In this document: piece after piece, positions 8,709-16,442 of the stretch
How the letters are laid out: every line of letters begins with the position of its first letter
How positions within the stretch are numbered: position 1 is the stretch's first letter
Source: Treponema sp. UBA1226
Lineage (GTDB): Bacteria; Spirochaetota; Spirochaetia; Treponematales; Treponemataceae
Assembly (NCBI GenBank): GCA_002309195.1
Contig: DBWY01000003.1
Location: 98,135-162,134 of the forward strand
Reading direction: 5' to 3'
Length of the DNA: 64,000 nt
The notes under the pieces: model-generated
Database searches by the model: none
What the model saw: the letters and a program-made list of their open reading frames with translations, nothing else
Told to the model about the DNA's origin: nothing
Program-made: the position numbers and the translations under genes

Positions 8709-8740
8709 CGTGTTACTGTGATTTAATTCACAATAACACG
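8709..8740. terminator. Long hairpin after the transglycosylase gene, with a second Rex-like box in its centre
   Basis: CGTGTTA at 8709-8715 and TAACACG at 8734-8740 frame an inner TGTGA/TCACA pair, giving a nearly perfect 32-base inverted repeat just after the transglycosylase stop codon. A T-rich tract follows on the minus strand, so it can end that transcript. The centre, CTGTGAT-N4-TTCACAA (8716-8733), also fits a Rex site about 100 bp upstream of the rex promoter. Confidence 0.6.
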
Positions 8741-8753
8741 AAATTTTAAAAGA

Positions 8754-9566
8754 TTAGAGTTCAGGAGTAAGGAAAGCGTCTTCGTAGAGCGAAATGACTT
8801 CCTTTTCAAACTCAACGTCAAGAGAAGCACGGTAGCGGGCAATATTGCTCACATATGCAAGAGTTGATTTTGGTGTCTGGTTGTTCTTTACGCGTGTAAC
8901 ACCGGCATTATACATTGCAACTGCGATAAGATCATCACCGGCAATTGCACGGCAAAAACGCAGGTGGCGCATTCCGTACTGAGCGCTTACAACAGGGCTG
9001 TAAAAATCATCGTCTTCAAGCTGAGGAAAGCTTCTGTCGTTAAGCTGGAAAAGTCCGCGGTCAATCGAACCGTTTGTGTTCGTATTGCGCGCATAGTGAT
9101 TGTAGCGGCTTTCTGTATAAGCCAGGGCAAACGCAAGACTAAGCGGAATGTTTTCGCGGTCTGCTGCTTCGAGGATTGCGTGAGCTGTATCACGGCTTCC
9201 TGTTATGCGGATATAGAACCACTCAACTGCCCCACGTGTCTGAGGATTTCTGTAATACTCAAGACCCTTGTCGTCTGTTGCAGCCTTTGTAAGATTTAAA
9301 AACTCCAGGATATATAAACTGTTTACTCCCGGAACAAAATCAATGGCATTGTATGAATCTGTTAAAAAATTTGCCGTACATGCAATTTCGAGTGCTACGT
9401 TCTGCGGAACGTCTTCTGCTATAATCTCTCCCTCTGCAGACGAAACTTCTGGTTTTCCGGCCGGGCAAAAAAGAACAATTGAAAGCCCGATTGCAAAAAG
9501 CACAAAGCTAAGAATAAAAGTGCCGAAAATGGTTGTACGGAATTCTGAATAATTAGAATCTGTCAT
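8754..9566 (-). CDS. Lytic transglycosylase with SLT domain, membrane anchored
   Basis: This 270-residue protein should cleave the peptidoglycan glycan strand, forming anhydromuramic ends. One hydrophobic segment at about 13-34 acts as a signal anchor. The SLT domain occupies about 135-245: the catalytic glutamate is E152 in AYTESRYN, followed by GLFQLNDRSFP and AVAMYNAG, which form the usual substrate groove. The region 45-130 has no clear match. GGGAG lies 6 bases before the ATG. It is the only gene of its transcript and ends in the hairpin at 8709-8740. A role in wall turnover or flagellar passage is possible but not shown. Confidence 0.85.
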   Translation of the reverse strand: MTDSNYSEFRTTIFGTFILSFVLFAIGLSIVLFCPAGKPEVSSAEGEIIAEDVPQNVALEIACTANFLTDSYNAIDFVPGVNSLYILEFLNLTKAATDDKGLEYYRNPQTRGAVEWFYIRITGSRDTAHAILEAADRENIPLSLAFALAYTESRYNHYARNTNTNGSIDRGLFQLNDRSFPQLEDDDFYSPVVSAQYGMRHLRFCRAIAGDDLIAVAMYNAGVTRVKNNQTPKSTLAYVSNIARYRASLDVEFEKEVISLYEDAFLTPEL

Positions 9567-9718
9567 TAAAATCTCCCATCTGTTTTCAGTACAATGGCAC
9601 TATCTTTTCATAAAAAATCTAAAATATCAAGCAAAAATACCTGTTTTTTAATGAAATTTGCTACTTTTTTCGCTATTTTCTAGCATTTTTATGAAAATTT
9701 CGCAAATAATCACGTATT

Positions 9719-10279
9719 TTACCCTGCAAATGCTATCTTCTGCATGTACTCATCCGAAAGCCCAGAAAGCGCGCCGCGTAGTTTATCCGACGCAAAGAAC
9801 ACATATTGTGCATGCTTTTTTAATAGTTCATCTTCAAGAAGCATTACTTTATCAGCTCCGTCAACGGCTGCAAAATCACTGTCAATCCAGATGCCCGCAA
9901 CACTTACGCAGTCTTTAACGCGGCGCGCGGTGTGGTTAATACATGCAATGTATGCTGCAGCTTCTTCGCTGTCTGCTCCGTTCTCTTTTATTAAAATTCC
10001 GCCTTTATCATTACCCGGAACAATGTTAAGGATGGCAAACATACCGTCTTCTTCAAGCTTCTTTAGAAAATCCCTCAAGGAAGCCAGATATTCTTCGTTA
10101 TAGCACTCAGGCTCGGTTTCGACTGCAGTGCGTTCAATTACGATGTTATATATAAAATTCTTGTCAGAAGGAATTTCTGTTTTTATGTCATTGATGGCTT
10201 TAAGGTTTAATTCAACTTTTGTACCCTGGACGGTAAAAAGCTCGTTCTGTTTTACTTCAAATAATGGTTCAAGTTTCAT
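9719..10279 (-). CDS. Conserved-looking protein of unknown function
   Basis: I do not recognise this protein of about 186 residues. It starts MKLEPLFEVKQNELFTVQG and has no signal peptide or membrane segment. Alternating hydrophobic strands and amphipathic helices, for example YLASLRDFLKKLEEDGMFAILNIVP, recall one repeat of a TIM barrel of the cellulase type, but no catalytic pair is evident, so this is only a hint. The longest frame begins with TTG at 10294 directly against AGAGGA; the ATG at 10279 lies 15 bases after that site. Neither spacing is good, and the start is uncertain. It stands alone between a terminator and the transglycosylase gene. Confidence 0.55.
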   Translation of the reverse strand: MKLEPLFEVKQNELFTVQGTKVELNLKAINDIKTEIPSDKNFIYNIVIERTAVETEPECYNEEYLASLRDFLKKLEEDGMFAILNIVPGNDKGGILIKENGADSEEAAAYIACINHTARRVKDCVSVAGIWIDSDFAAVDGADKVMLLEDELLKKHAQYVFFASDKLRGALSGLSDEYMQKIAFAG

Positions 10280-10325
10280 TTTGTTAATTAACAATCCTCT
10301 TTTTAATACAGTGGACTTATACTAA

Positions 10326-10356
10326 AAAAGCCTCTATGCGGTGCATAAAGGCTTTT
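10326..10356. terminator. Terminator after the EIIA gene
   Basis: AAAAGCCT pairs with AGGCTTTT and an inner ATGC with GCAT, leaving a 3-base loop. The T run at the end of the stem on either strand suits a terminator for ptsN on the minus strand. Confidence 0.8.
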
Positions 10357-10378
10357 CCATAAAATCAGGGCAATATAA

Positions 10379-10825
10379 CTATTCAGTTAAAATCTTGATA
10401 ACTTCTGCTTTGTCCTGTGTTTCAAGAATCTGCTGTCTCTTTTCTGCACTCTTAAATAAAAGGCTTACTTCTGCAAGGAACTGCAGATGTGGTCCTGTTT
10501 TGTTTACAGGTGACAACGTCATGATAAAAATACGGCAAGGTTCCTGATCAAGCGAGTCAAAATCAACTGGATTGTCAGAAATACCGATGCAGGCTACCAA
10601 ATCAGAAATAGTATCTGTCTTTCCATGCGGAATTGCGATTCCGTGCTTCATACCTGTAGACATCTTTGTTTCGCGTTCGAGAACACATTCGCGGGCAGCA
10701 GCCTTATCGCTTACTTTACCTGCGCTTACGAGGATATCCAGCATTTCGTCAATAATTTCTTCTTTCGTCTTACCTTTCAAGTGAAGGTTTACCGTTTCCG
10801 GTGTTAGTACAGTTCTTAAGTCCAT
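10379..10825 (-). CDS. ptsN: PTS EIIA domain protein (PtsN/fructose type)
   Basis: This 148-residue single EIIA domain receives phosphate from HPr on histidine 67 (GIAIPHGKTD). The family layout is complete: the N-terminal helix pair, the VLERETKMSTG segment, the phospho-His loop and PHLQFLAEVSLLF near the end. No EIIB, EIIC, HPr or EI gene lies nearby, so a regulatory PtsN role (as in nitrogen/potassium signalling) is more likely than sugar import; this is inference. Promoter spacing places the transcription start on the ATG. The AGGAG before the ATG would then lie outside the mRNA. Confidence 0.85.
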   Translation of the reverse strand: MDLRTVLTPETVNLHLKGKTKEEIIDEMLDILVSAGKVSDKAAARECVLERETKMSTGMKHGIAIPHGKTDTISDLVACIGISDNPVDFDSLDQEPCRIFIMTLSPVNKTGPHLQFLAEVSLLFKSAEKRQQILETQDKAEVIKILTE

Positions 10826-10831
10826 ACTCCT

Positions 10832-10860
10832 ATTTTATGTTTAGATAGAAATAAAGTCAA
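10832..10860 (-). promoter_or_regulatory. ptsN promoter, predicted leaderless
   Basis: Minus strand: TTGACT, 17 bases, TAAAAT, 6 bases (AGGAGT), ATG at 10825. The only Shine-Dalgarno-like bases fall between the -10 box and the start codon, with 1-base spacing to the ATG, so they are unlikely to act in translation. Confidence 0.65.
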
Positions 10861-10887
10861 GGTTTTTTTATGTTGAAATTAAGATTC

Positions 10888-11025
10888 ACGCTGAATTGGA
10901 CAAATGAGTCATAAATTATGTATCAAATGAAATAAAATCTGATAAAGCGCAGCAGAAAAAATACTGGAAAGCACTTACGAGCAAAGCGAAGTGGCAGGCC
11001 TCCGGTATTAATTTGTCCAACTCCA
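10888..11025. repeat. Inverted-repeat-bounded intergenic element
   Basis: TTGGACAAAT near 10889 and its exact complement ATTTGTCCAA near 11014-11023 enclose about 115 bases, reaching into the last codons of the radical SAM gene. Nested smaller pairs (AATAC/GTATT, ACTT/AAGT) lie on the right side. It may be a MITE-like repeat or a structured RNA. No flanking target duplication is clear. Confidence 0.4.
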
Positions 11026-12009
11026 TACCGGTTTTGCCAGCGCATTAGAAAAAGGCTGAATTCTGTTAAAATCAGGGAGCCATTCTGTATCCTGGCATAA
11101 ATCCTGGTAAAAAAGATAGTCAAAATCGTAGGCCTCTATAAGGTCTTTTAAATCTGCATCTTCTTCTTCTGACACAAGTCTGTTTTCTATTATTTCCAGA
11201 GCCTTTTTTCTCCTGTTAAGATGCTCATCATCTTCTTTAAACGGAACCGGTGTGTACTGCGACATAAGAGAAATCACTGCTTTTTTATCTGCATTCTTTT
11301 TTAACCATTCAAGAGTGTCTGCCGTATCAGAAAAACGTCCAGGCAAAAAAAGATGACGGACAATTACACCGCTTAAAATTTTTTCCTTTTCTGTTTTCTT
11401 TCCTGTAGTTTTATCTATACCTGTTTTTGATTCTATTTTAAGAGGATTGTTTTCTATCATCCACTTTATAGCCTTTAAAGCAGTTTCTGGATAATCGCGT
11501 GCTTCAAATAATTTGTGTGCTAAATCTGCATTTATTGTTTTTAAATCAGGAAGCCAGATTGTAACAAGACCTTTTAAAAGTTCAAGGCTTTCTACACTTT
11601 CATATGCAGAACTGTTCCAGCAAAAAGGAATTGTTACTCCCTCATCCCGCGCAGCTTTTAAATATTCTGCAACAAGCGGAATAACATGGCTTGCAGTAAC
11701 AAGATTTATATTTTCTGCTCCTTCGTTTTGTAAATCAAGACAGATTTTTATAAATTCTTCTTTTGAAACTTCGCGTCCCATTCCCTGCTGTGAAATCTGG
11801 TAATTCTGGCAGAAAGAACAGCGCAGTGTACAGCCTGTAAAAAAAATTGTTCCGCTTCCGCCAAAAACAGTAACTAAAGGCTCTTCGCCAAAGTGTAGGC
11901 ATGCGCTTGCAATTTTAACTTCTTTTTTTTCTCCGCAAAAGCCTGCGCGTTCATTCCTATTTACACCGCACTTTCTCGGACACTGAGTGCATGAAGAATA
12001 AAAATCCAT
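11008..12009 (-). CDS. PflX-like radical SAM protein (pyruvate formate-lyase activase relative)
   Basis: This 333-residue protein belongs to the uncharacterised PflX group of radical SAM enzymes (COG1313). The cluster-binding CX3CX2C is GCTLRCSFCQNYQIS at about 58-72. An N-terminal Cys motif, CTQCPRKCGVNR with GFC after it, is characteristic of this group and may bind a second cluster. The SAM-binding and barrel strands follow through residue about 250. The true target is unknown; glycyl-radical activation is suggested only by relatedness, and no glycyl-radical enzyme lies nearby. Its ATG overlaps the stop of the preceding gene (TAATG), so the two are translationally coupled. Confidence 0.8.
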   Translation of the reverse strand: MDFYSSCTQCPRKCGVNRNERAGFCGEKKEVKIASACLHFGEEPLVTVFGGSGTIFFTGCTLRCSFCQNYQISQQGMGREVSKEEFIKICLDLQNEGAENINLVTASHVIPLVAEYLKAARDEGVTIPFCWNSSAYESVESLELLKGLVTIWLPDLKTINADLAHKLFEARDYPETALKAIKWMIENNPLKIESKTGIDKTTGKKTEKEKILSGVIVRHLFLPGRFSDTADTLEWLKKNADKKAVISLMSQYTPVPFKEDDEHLNRRKKALEIIENRLVSEEEDADLKDLIEAYDFDYLFYQDLCQDTEWLPDFNRIQPFSNALAKPVWSWTN

Positions 12010-12410
12010 TACAGCGCCTGCTTTTCTACGAGAGTCGACATCATCTGACTTAAGATATCCATATCAAGATCTTCTGCTTCGTAATTTACGGCATCCGCCA
12101 TTTCGCGCCAGTCTTCGTCTGTAAGACAGTCAGTTTCGTCATCGTTATTTAAAAATGCCTGCATTGCACAAAGCTTATCAATGCATTCGCGGCTTAAATC
12201 TTCTGCACCACCATCGAGTTCTGCATTAACATATTTTTTTTCCCAGTATTCTACAAGTGTATGCGGAAGATCACAAAATCCTCTGTTGTTTGTTTCAAAA
12301 AGATTTTCAATTTGAGAAACAACTGCGCTCATGTTTAATTTTCCAGAAGAATCTCTGTTATGTTTTTTAATTTTTTCTATATCGCTAAAAAATTTCTGAA
12401 TGACGTCCAT
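12009..12410 (-). CDS. Small acidic protein of unknown function
   Basis: This 133-residue soluble protein is unrecognised. It is rich in Asp and Glu and mostly helical by pattern, with a Trp-rich middle (VEYWEKKYV, DEDWREMADAV) and four scattered cysteines but no motif. AAGGA lies 11 bases before the ATG. It overlaps the start of the PflX-like gene by one base and lies 48 bases after a membrane protein gene, so it probably belongs to one transcript with both. The tight coupling suggests a role linked to the radical SAM enzyme, but nothing in the sequence proves it. Confidence 0.6.
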   Translation of the reverse strand: MDVIQKFFSDIEKIKKHNRDSSGKLNMSAVVSQIENLFETNNRGFCDLPHTLVEYWEKKYVNAELDGGAEDLSRECIDKLCAMQAFLNNDDETDCLTDEDWREMADAVNYEAEDLDMDILSQMMSTLVEKQAL

Positions 12411-12458
12411 ATAAAATAAATTCCTTAAAAAAAATAACTAAAAAATATAAAAAAATAA

Positions 12459-14330
12459 TCAGTCGCCTTTTCTCGAAAGGAAGAGGAATCCGACAATAAA
12501 AACCCAGAACAGATAGAAAACAATTCCGAGATAAAGTGCAAAAGTCGTACCGGCAATTCCCATAAAGATAAAGTTTAAAAGCTTAACAAGAAATTCCATA
12601 AAACCGATTGCACCGTACATGATTACATTAAACAGAGGAATTATAAAAACCCAGACAAACTTAAACATTGTTCCGCGTATAAGTCTGTAGTTCCATCCGA
12701 TAGAAGCGCAGAGTATGAGTATGATAAAAATCATAAACGGATAGAATACACTCGAGAGGACAGTCTGTATGATTATTTCATCAGAATATCCGTATGAAGA
12801 AGCAGAAAGCTTCATCTTACTCATTGTCCAGAAATTCATTTTATGATTTCCATCAGCACACTGACTCAAAACCGTAAAATCATTATAAGGCATCGCAAGA
12901 AGCATCTGGTTAGGTCCCTCAACCGTTTCGTAATTTTTGTCTACGTACGAAGGAGAAAGTCTTAAGCCTTCAACATCACGGTCTACAGAGCACAGTAAAA
13001 GGCGCGGAACTGTCTTCCATTTTGCATCGATTCCTTTTTCTTCGATTTCTTTTTCGCCCATAACCTGCTTTATATCGCAGGCAAGCATTTTTGCATATGG
13101 AACCGAAGCTGCCTTTACAAAATCTCCGTACTGATCAAACGAATAAATATGAACTTCGCGAAGATAACGCACAAGCTTTCCGGTATTATTGATATCCGTA
13201 ATTCCTTTTATGTAGAATATGTCATAAGAATTATCTTTATGCTTTAAAGCAAAATAAACGTTCTTTGCACTTTCAAATGCATCCTTATCAATTGTTTCAT
13301 CCGTAAAGAAATATTCCTTTGAAAGTCTGTCACGTGCATCATTTAAATAACGCTTTACGTCAGGGTCTCTTCCATATTCAATCTTTTTAGTATTCAAAGA
13401 CTGAAAGATATAATATGCGCCGAGAATATCATTTGAATTAAGTTTCTTATATCCTTCAACTTTTTTTCTAAAGAACATATTTTCTTCTGTCGGTTCTTCT
13501 GCAATCGTTTCTGAAAGAATATTCCATGCCTCGTTTGCAATCGATTTTGCATCTGCAAGATTTATATCTTTTTCATCTGCAATCTTTATCGCTGCCTGCG
13601 CATAATAATGTGCTCCAAGATAATCTTTTGCATCAAAAAGTTTTTCTGCTTCAAGAACAAGTTCATGAACCGACGAAGCTTTCATCTTATCTATTTCTGT
13701 ATAATCAATCGGCTCAGCTTCTCCGATTAAAGAAAGGTCAGAAGTAACAGCAGAATCTTTTTTTTCTGAATTAGTTTTTTCCAAACCGGATGCAGCGGCA
13801 AGTTCTGCTTCTTTTGCACGAACAGCTGCTTCTTTGTTCGAAGGATCAAGTTCAATTATCTTCTTAAAGTAAAAGAATGCAAGTTTTGCATATTCAGTCT
13901 TTTCTTCCTTGCGTTCCATGTAGTTTTCTGCAAGCAGCTTATAATTTCTGATTGTTTCAGGTTTCTGCTCATATTCAATTTTTTTCTGCTGTAAAGCCGG
14001 AATAAAAACATCATGACAGAACGAAAGTCCAAATGTAGCAAACACAACTATGATAATTACATCACGAAAACATGTTACAAGAGAACTTGAAAAACGCGCA
14101 TAGGCCGAAGCTTCTACATCGCCAAACGAAACTGCACATCCGACAAGAAAACCCGTAACAACAGCAGAAGGCATTACCTCAAACATAAAAAGAAAACCGT
14201 TGTTGAATCTGTAGTGCATTATATCAGACATATTTAAAACCGGAACTTTAAATAAAAACGCACCGATTAAAAAACTGGCGAGGCTTGCAAGGAAAGTATA
14301 TACTAAAAGATTGATAAATATTTTTTTCAT
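12459..14330 (-). CDS. Membrane protein with TPR-like central domain, function unknown
   Basis: I do not recognise this 623-residue protein. Three hydrophobic segments lie near 5-27, 50-70 and 83-110, then a soluble region of about 400 residues, then three more segments near 515-540, 550-575 and 580-618. The soluble part begins with TPR-like helices, for example YAKLAFFYFKKIIELDPSNKEAAVRAKEAE and later LFDAKDYLGAHYYAQAAIKIAD, and ends in a beta-rich stretch. The symmetric 3+3 topology recalls LptF/LptG permeases, but no family motif is visible. Its ATG overlaps the stop of the preceding membrane protein gene (14327-14330), so the two are a coupled pair. Confidence 0.65.
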   Translation of the reverse strand: MKKIFINLLVYTFLASLASFLIGAFLFKVPVLNMSDIMHYRFNNGFLFMFEVMPSAVVTGFLVGCAVSFGDVEASAYARFSSSLVTCFRDVIIIVVFATFGLSFCHDVFIPALQQKKIEYEQKPETIRNYKLLAENYMERKEEKTEYAKLAFFYFKKIIELDPSNKEAAVRAKEAELAAASGLEKTNSEKKDSAVTSDLSLIGEAEPIDYTEIDKMKASSVHELVLEAEKLFDAKDYLGAHYYAQAAIKIADEKDINLADAKSIANEAWNILSETIAEEPTEENMFFRKKVEGYKKLNSNDILGAYYIFQSLNTKKIEYGRDPDVKRYLNDARDRLSKEYFFTDETIDKDAFESAKNVYFALKHKDNSYDIFYIKGITDINNTGKLVRYLREVHIYSFDQYGDFVKAASVPYAKMLACDIKQVMGEKEIEEKGIDAKWKTVPRLLLCSVDRDVEGLRLSPSYVDKNYETVEGPNQMLLAMPYNDFTVLSQCADGNHKMNFWTMSKMKLSASSYGYSDEIIIQTVLSSVFYPFMIFIILILCASIGWNYRLIRGTMFKFVWVFIIPLFNVIMYGAIGFMEFLVKLLNFIFMGIAGTTFALYLGIVFYLFWVFIVGFLFLSRKGD

Positions 14331-15286
14331 TCATCATCTCCTGTTTTTCTTGAGCCATGTCTTATCTTTCCTGCAAGACCAATTATTACAAAAAGAACTG
14401 CAAGCGCACAATTTATTACAACAGCAAGAGAACCTGCCGAACTTAATTTTTCATCAACCTGCGGTAAAAACGGAATAAAAGCTTTGTAATAAGAAATTCC
14501 GTAGCATATGGCATTAGCTTTTAAAACAAGTCCTGTCCCAATTACAACAAAGAATGCGCTTATAAGACGCCACCTGCTTGCATCTGCAAGTGCAAAAACA
14601 AAAACCAGTGCCATTATGAATGTACAGAAAAAAAGCCAGCTTAAAAAAGAAGTATCAGCAGCTTTTTTTGCAGCGATTCCGATATTGTAAAGATCCATAA
14701 GGCTCTGTCTTAGTAAAGGCGGAATTTCTATAACACGCTTTACAAGTATGTCAGAAAAATATCCTGCTTCTTCAATTGTAACTACTTCATTTTCTATTAC
14801 TTTAAATGAACTGTTTTCTTTTGCCATTTTTCCAAGATCAATTACGATTCCTTCAGCACGAAACTCAGAGTCAACGTTTGTAAAATAATAAAGGGCATTA
14901 TCCGAAAGACGAAAATATCCTGCAGAAAGTCTTTCTGTTTTTATCTTTTCGATATTATCATTTACATTGAACGATTTTAAAATCAGCGGCATTCCAATAA
15001 TCCATGATGCGCCGATAAGTACTGCCGAAGTTACGATGCCGATAAACCTGTTCTTTTTTGAATGCCTTATGAGAGAAAGTACAAGAAACATCGGAATAAA
15101 AATCATAACGAGCGGAAGTGAAATTTCAAAACCTGCTTTTAATGCCTCAAGTGAAAAAAGATTTAAAGGCTGCCCTACGACAAACCTGATACATCCCATG
15201 TATATCATTATTAATGAAGAAGTAAGAGCAACACCAACCAGGCAAAGCAATATGTATGAAACCAGTACAGAAAAAAACGTTTTCAT
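14327..15286 (-). CDS. Six-segment membrane protein paired with the TPR membrane protein, function unknown
   Basis: This 319-residue protein has hydrophobic segments near 7-32, 50-70, 82-102, 213-235, 240-262 and 282-303, with a soluble loop of about 100 residues between the third and fourth. The plan is the same as that of the next gene but with a shorter loop, so the pair may form a heterodimeric membrane complex; that is inference. A weak promoter (TTAGAC, 18 bases, TATTCT) ends 10 bases before the ATG and no ribosome-binding site is visible, so its leader would be only a few bases long. The DnaA-box region lies upstream. Confidence 0.6.
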   Translation of the reverse strand: MKTFFSVLVSYILLCLVGVALTSSLIMIYMGCIRFVVGQPLNLFSLEALKAGFEISLPLVMIFIPMFLVLSLIRHSKKNRFIGIVTSAVLIGASWIIGMPLILKSFNVNDNIEKIKTERLSAGYFRLSDNALYYFTNVDSEFRAEGIVIDLGKMAKENSSFKVIENEVVTIEEAGYFSDILVKRVIEIPPLLRQSLMDLYNIGIAAKKAADTSFLSWLFFCTFIMALVFVFALADASRWRLISAFFVVIGTGLVLKANAICYGISYYKAFIPFLPQVDEKLSSAGSLAVVINCALAVLFVIIGLAGKIRHGSRKTGDDE

Positions 15287-15438
15287 GATTATTAATAGAA
15301 TACCACGATATCAAAACATAGTCTAACGAATTTATCAAAAAAAGGAAAATCCGGGGCTTTTATGCTGAATTTTATTTAAAAACTCCATATTAGGCAGTAA
15401 ACCGGCACTGACTCATCAAATTTATACTGTTCCTTATG

Positions 15439-15470
15439 TTATCCCCAAAGTTATCCACAGTTTATCAACA
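15439..15470 (+). promoter_or_regulatory. Three tandem DnaA boxes
   Basis: TTATCCCCA, TTATCCACA and TTATCAACA start at 15439, 15451 and 15462. The middle one is the exact consensus; the others differ at one position each. The even spacing of about one helical turn favours cooperative DnaA binding. Confidence 0.6.
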
Positions 15471-15673
15471 TAAAATCTGACATTATTTATACTATACAAG
15501 TTATTTCTATGTTTTATAATAAATTAGACAAAAAAACGGCACTATAGTTAATTCCTTATAATACAAGGAATTACAAGGAGTTCTTAAAAAATACTTAAAT
15601 TTTCTTCAAAAAATAATCAGAATGATACGGAGATTTTAGACTTTTCCACAATTCCAAACATTTTTTTCACAAG

Positions 15674-15682
15674 TTATCCACA
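15674..15682 (+). promoter_or_regulatory. Isolated consensus DnaA box
   Basis: A perfect TTATCCACA, with one-mismatch TTTTCCACA 32 bases to its left (15642-15650). Together with the tandem group it brackets the AT-rich tract. Confidence 0.55.
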
Positions 15683-15730
15683 GGCATTGAGGAAAAGTAT
15701 GAATCAACAAATAAGGATGATGAGCTCTAA

Positions 15731-16282
15731 TTAGCCCAGGAACACCTGTCCCTGTCCATCGATTGCAAGGATCGATTTACACTCAGAACAGCGGAATCTT
15801 CCTGCACGGGAAGCTTTGAGGCGTTTTGAGCATACAGGGCATGCAAATACCTTAGGGAATACACTGCTTACTGTCGGAGCTCCGCTCTTAAGGTAAGTAA
15901 CTGCTTCTTCTGTAGAGTTTTTGATATTAAAGAACTGGGAGAATCCCAGAAGCTGGAATACTTCATAAACTTTAGGCTGGATTTCGAGAAGTACGATATC
16001 CCCACCTTTTGGCTTTACCATTTTTAAGAATGCTGTAAAAGAACCGATACCGGTTGATGAAACATAGTTCAATGCGGCACAGTTAAATATTAAGTTTACA
16101 TAGCCTGCTTCTACAACTTTTGCAATTCGTTTCTGGAAAAAACTTGAATTATACGTATCAACGTAACCGTTCAAAATAATAGACAGACAGTTTGGGACGT
16201 CATCAACTTTATCAAGTGAAATCTTTAAACTATCATCTTTTTCATCGTTAAAACCCGGTACGAGATTGTTATTGTTAGTCAT
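15731..16282 (-). CDS. STAS-domain protein with C-terminal zinc ribbon (anti-sigma-factor-antagonist type)
   Basis: This 183-residue protein has a STAS domain at about 18-130 of the SpoIIAA/RsbV type. Its phosphorylatable serine lies in NYVSSTGIGSF. Such proteins switch partner proteins when a serine kinase modifies them. After a short linker comes a small ribbon, CPVCSKRLKASRAGRFRCSEC, with two CXXC pairs that should hold zinc. The fusion is unusual for a plain antagonist and may add a protein or RNA contact. A strong AGAGGGAG lies before the ATG. The gene is monocistronic and divergent from trmJ; no kinase or anti-sigma gene is near. Confidence 0.8.
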   Translation of the reverse strand: MTNNNNLVPGFNDEKDDSLKISLDKVDDVPNCLSIILNGYVDTYNSSFFQKRIAKVVEAGYVNLIFNCAALNYVSSTGIGSFTAFLKMVKPKGGDIVLLEIQPKVYEVFQLLGFSQFFNIKNSTEEAVTYLKSGAPTVSSVFPKVFACPVCSKRLKASRAGRFRCSECKSILAIDGQGQVFLG

Positions 16283-16325
16283 ATATCTCCCTCTAGTAAG
16301 GCCACCTACTTTAAATATATATTTA

Positions 16326-16354
16326 ATGATATTCTAATATCACTAAATTGTCAA
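16326..16354 (-). promoter_or_regulatory. Promoter of the STAS gene
   Basis: Minus strand: consensus TTGACA, 17 bases, TATCAT. It leaves a leader of about 35-40 bases containing AGAGGGAG. Confidence 0.6.
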
Positions 16355-16356
16355 AT

Positions 16357-16392
16357 GAATAAGTCAAAAATTTAGAGATTTTTGACTTATTC
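16357..16392. repeat. 15-bp perfect inverted repeat in the STAS/trmJ divergent region
   Basis: GAATAAGTCAAAAAT at 16357-16371 and its exact complement at 16378-16392 flank a 6-base loop. It lies between divergent promoters, is not followed by a T run in either direction, and so looks like an operator or cruciform rather than a terminator. Confidence 0.7.
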
Positions 16393-16407
16393 GGAGAGGG
16401 TTTCAAG

Positions 16408-16436
16408 TTGTCCAAATTTGCAAAAAAAAGTATATT
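16408..16436 (+). promoter_or_regulatory. trmJ promoter, predicted leaderless
   Basis: TTGTCC, 17 bases, TATATT, then 6 bases to the ATG at 16443. No ribosome-binding site. The -35 box is the left arm of an 11-bp inverted repeat whose right arm lies in codons 2-5. Confidence 0.6.
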
Positions 16437-16442
16437 TACCCT

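Larger units (their letters stand above)
15287..15730. other. AT-rich gap with DnaA-box cluster (candidate replication origin or DnaA-binding site)
   Basis: No gene is seen in these 444 bases. Three DnaA-box-like 9-mers stand in tandem in the same orientation: TTATCCCCA (15439), TTATCCACA (15451) and TTATCAACA (15462), spaced 12 and 11 bases. A further perfect TTATCCACA is at 15674 and a one-mismatch TTTTCCACA at 15642. About 170 very AT-rich bases lie between the clusters, as in a DNA-unwinding element. The gap also holds an 8-bp-arm hairpin near 15550-15572. No dnaA, dnaN or rnpA lies in the window. Confidence 0.5.

Noticed and set aside
10281..10294. Perfect palindrome TTGTTAATTAACAA at the start of the unknown gene, resembling fused Rex half-sites
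   Set aside because: Rex sites need four bases between the halves; here there are none, and AT-rich palindromes of this size arise by chance.
10923..11123. Small minus-strand frame of 66 codons across the inverted-repeat element
   Set aside because: It overlaps the radical SAM gene in another frame, has no ribosome-binding site and no recognisable protein pattern.
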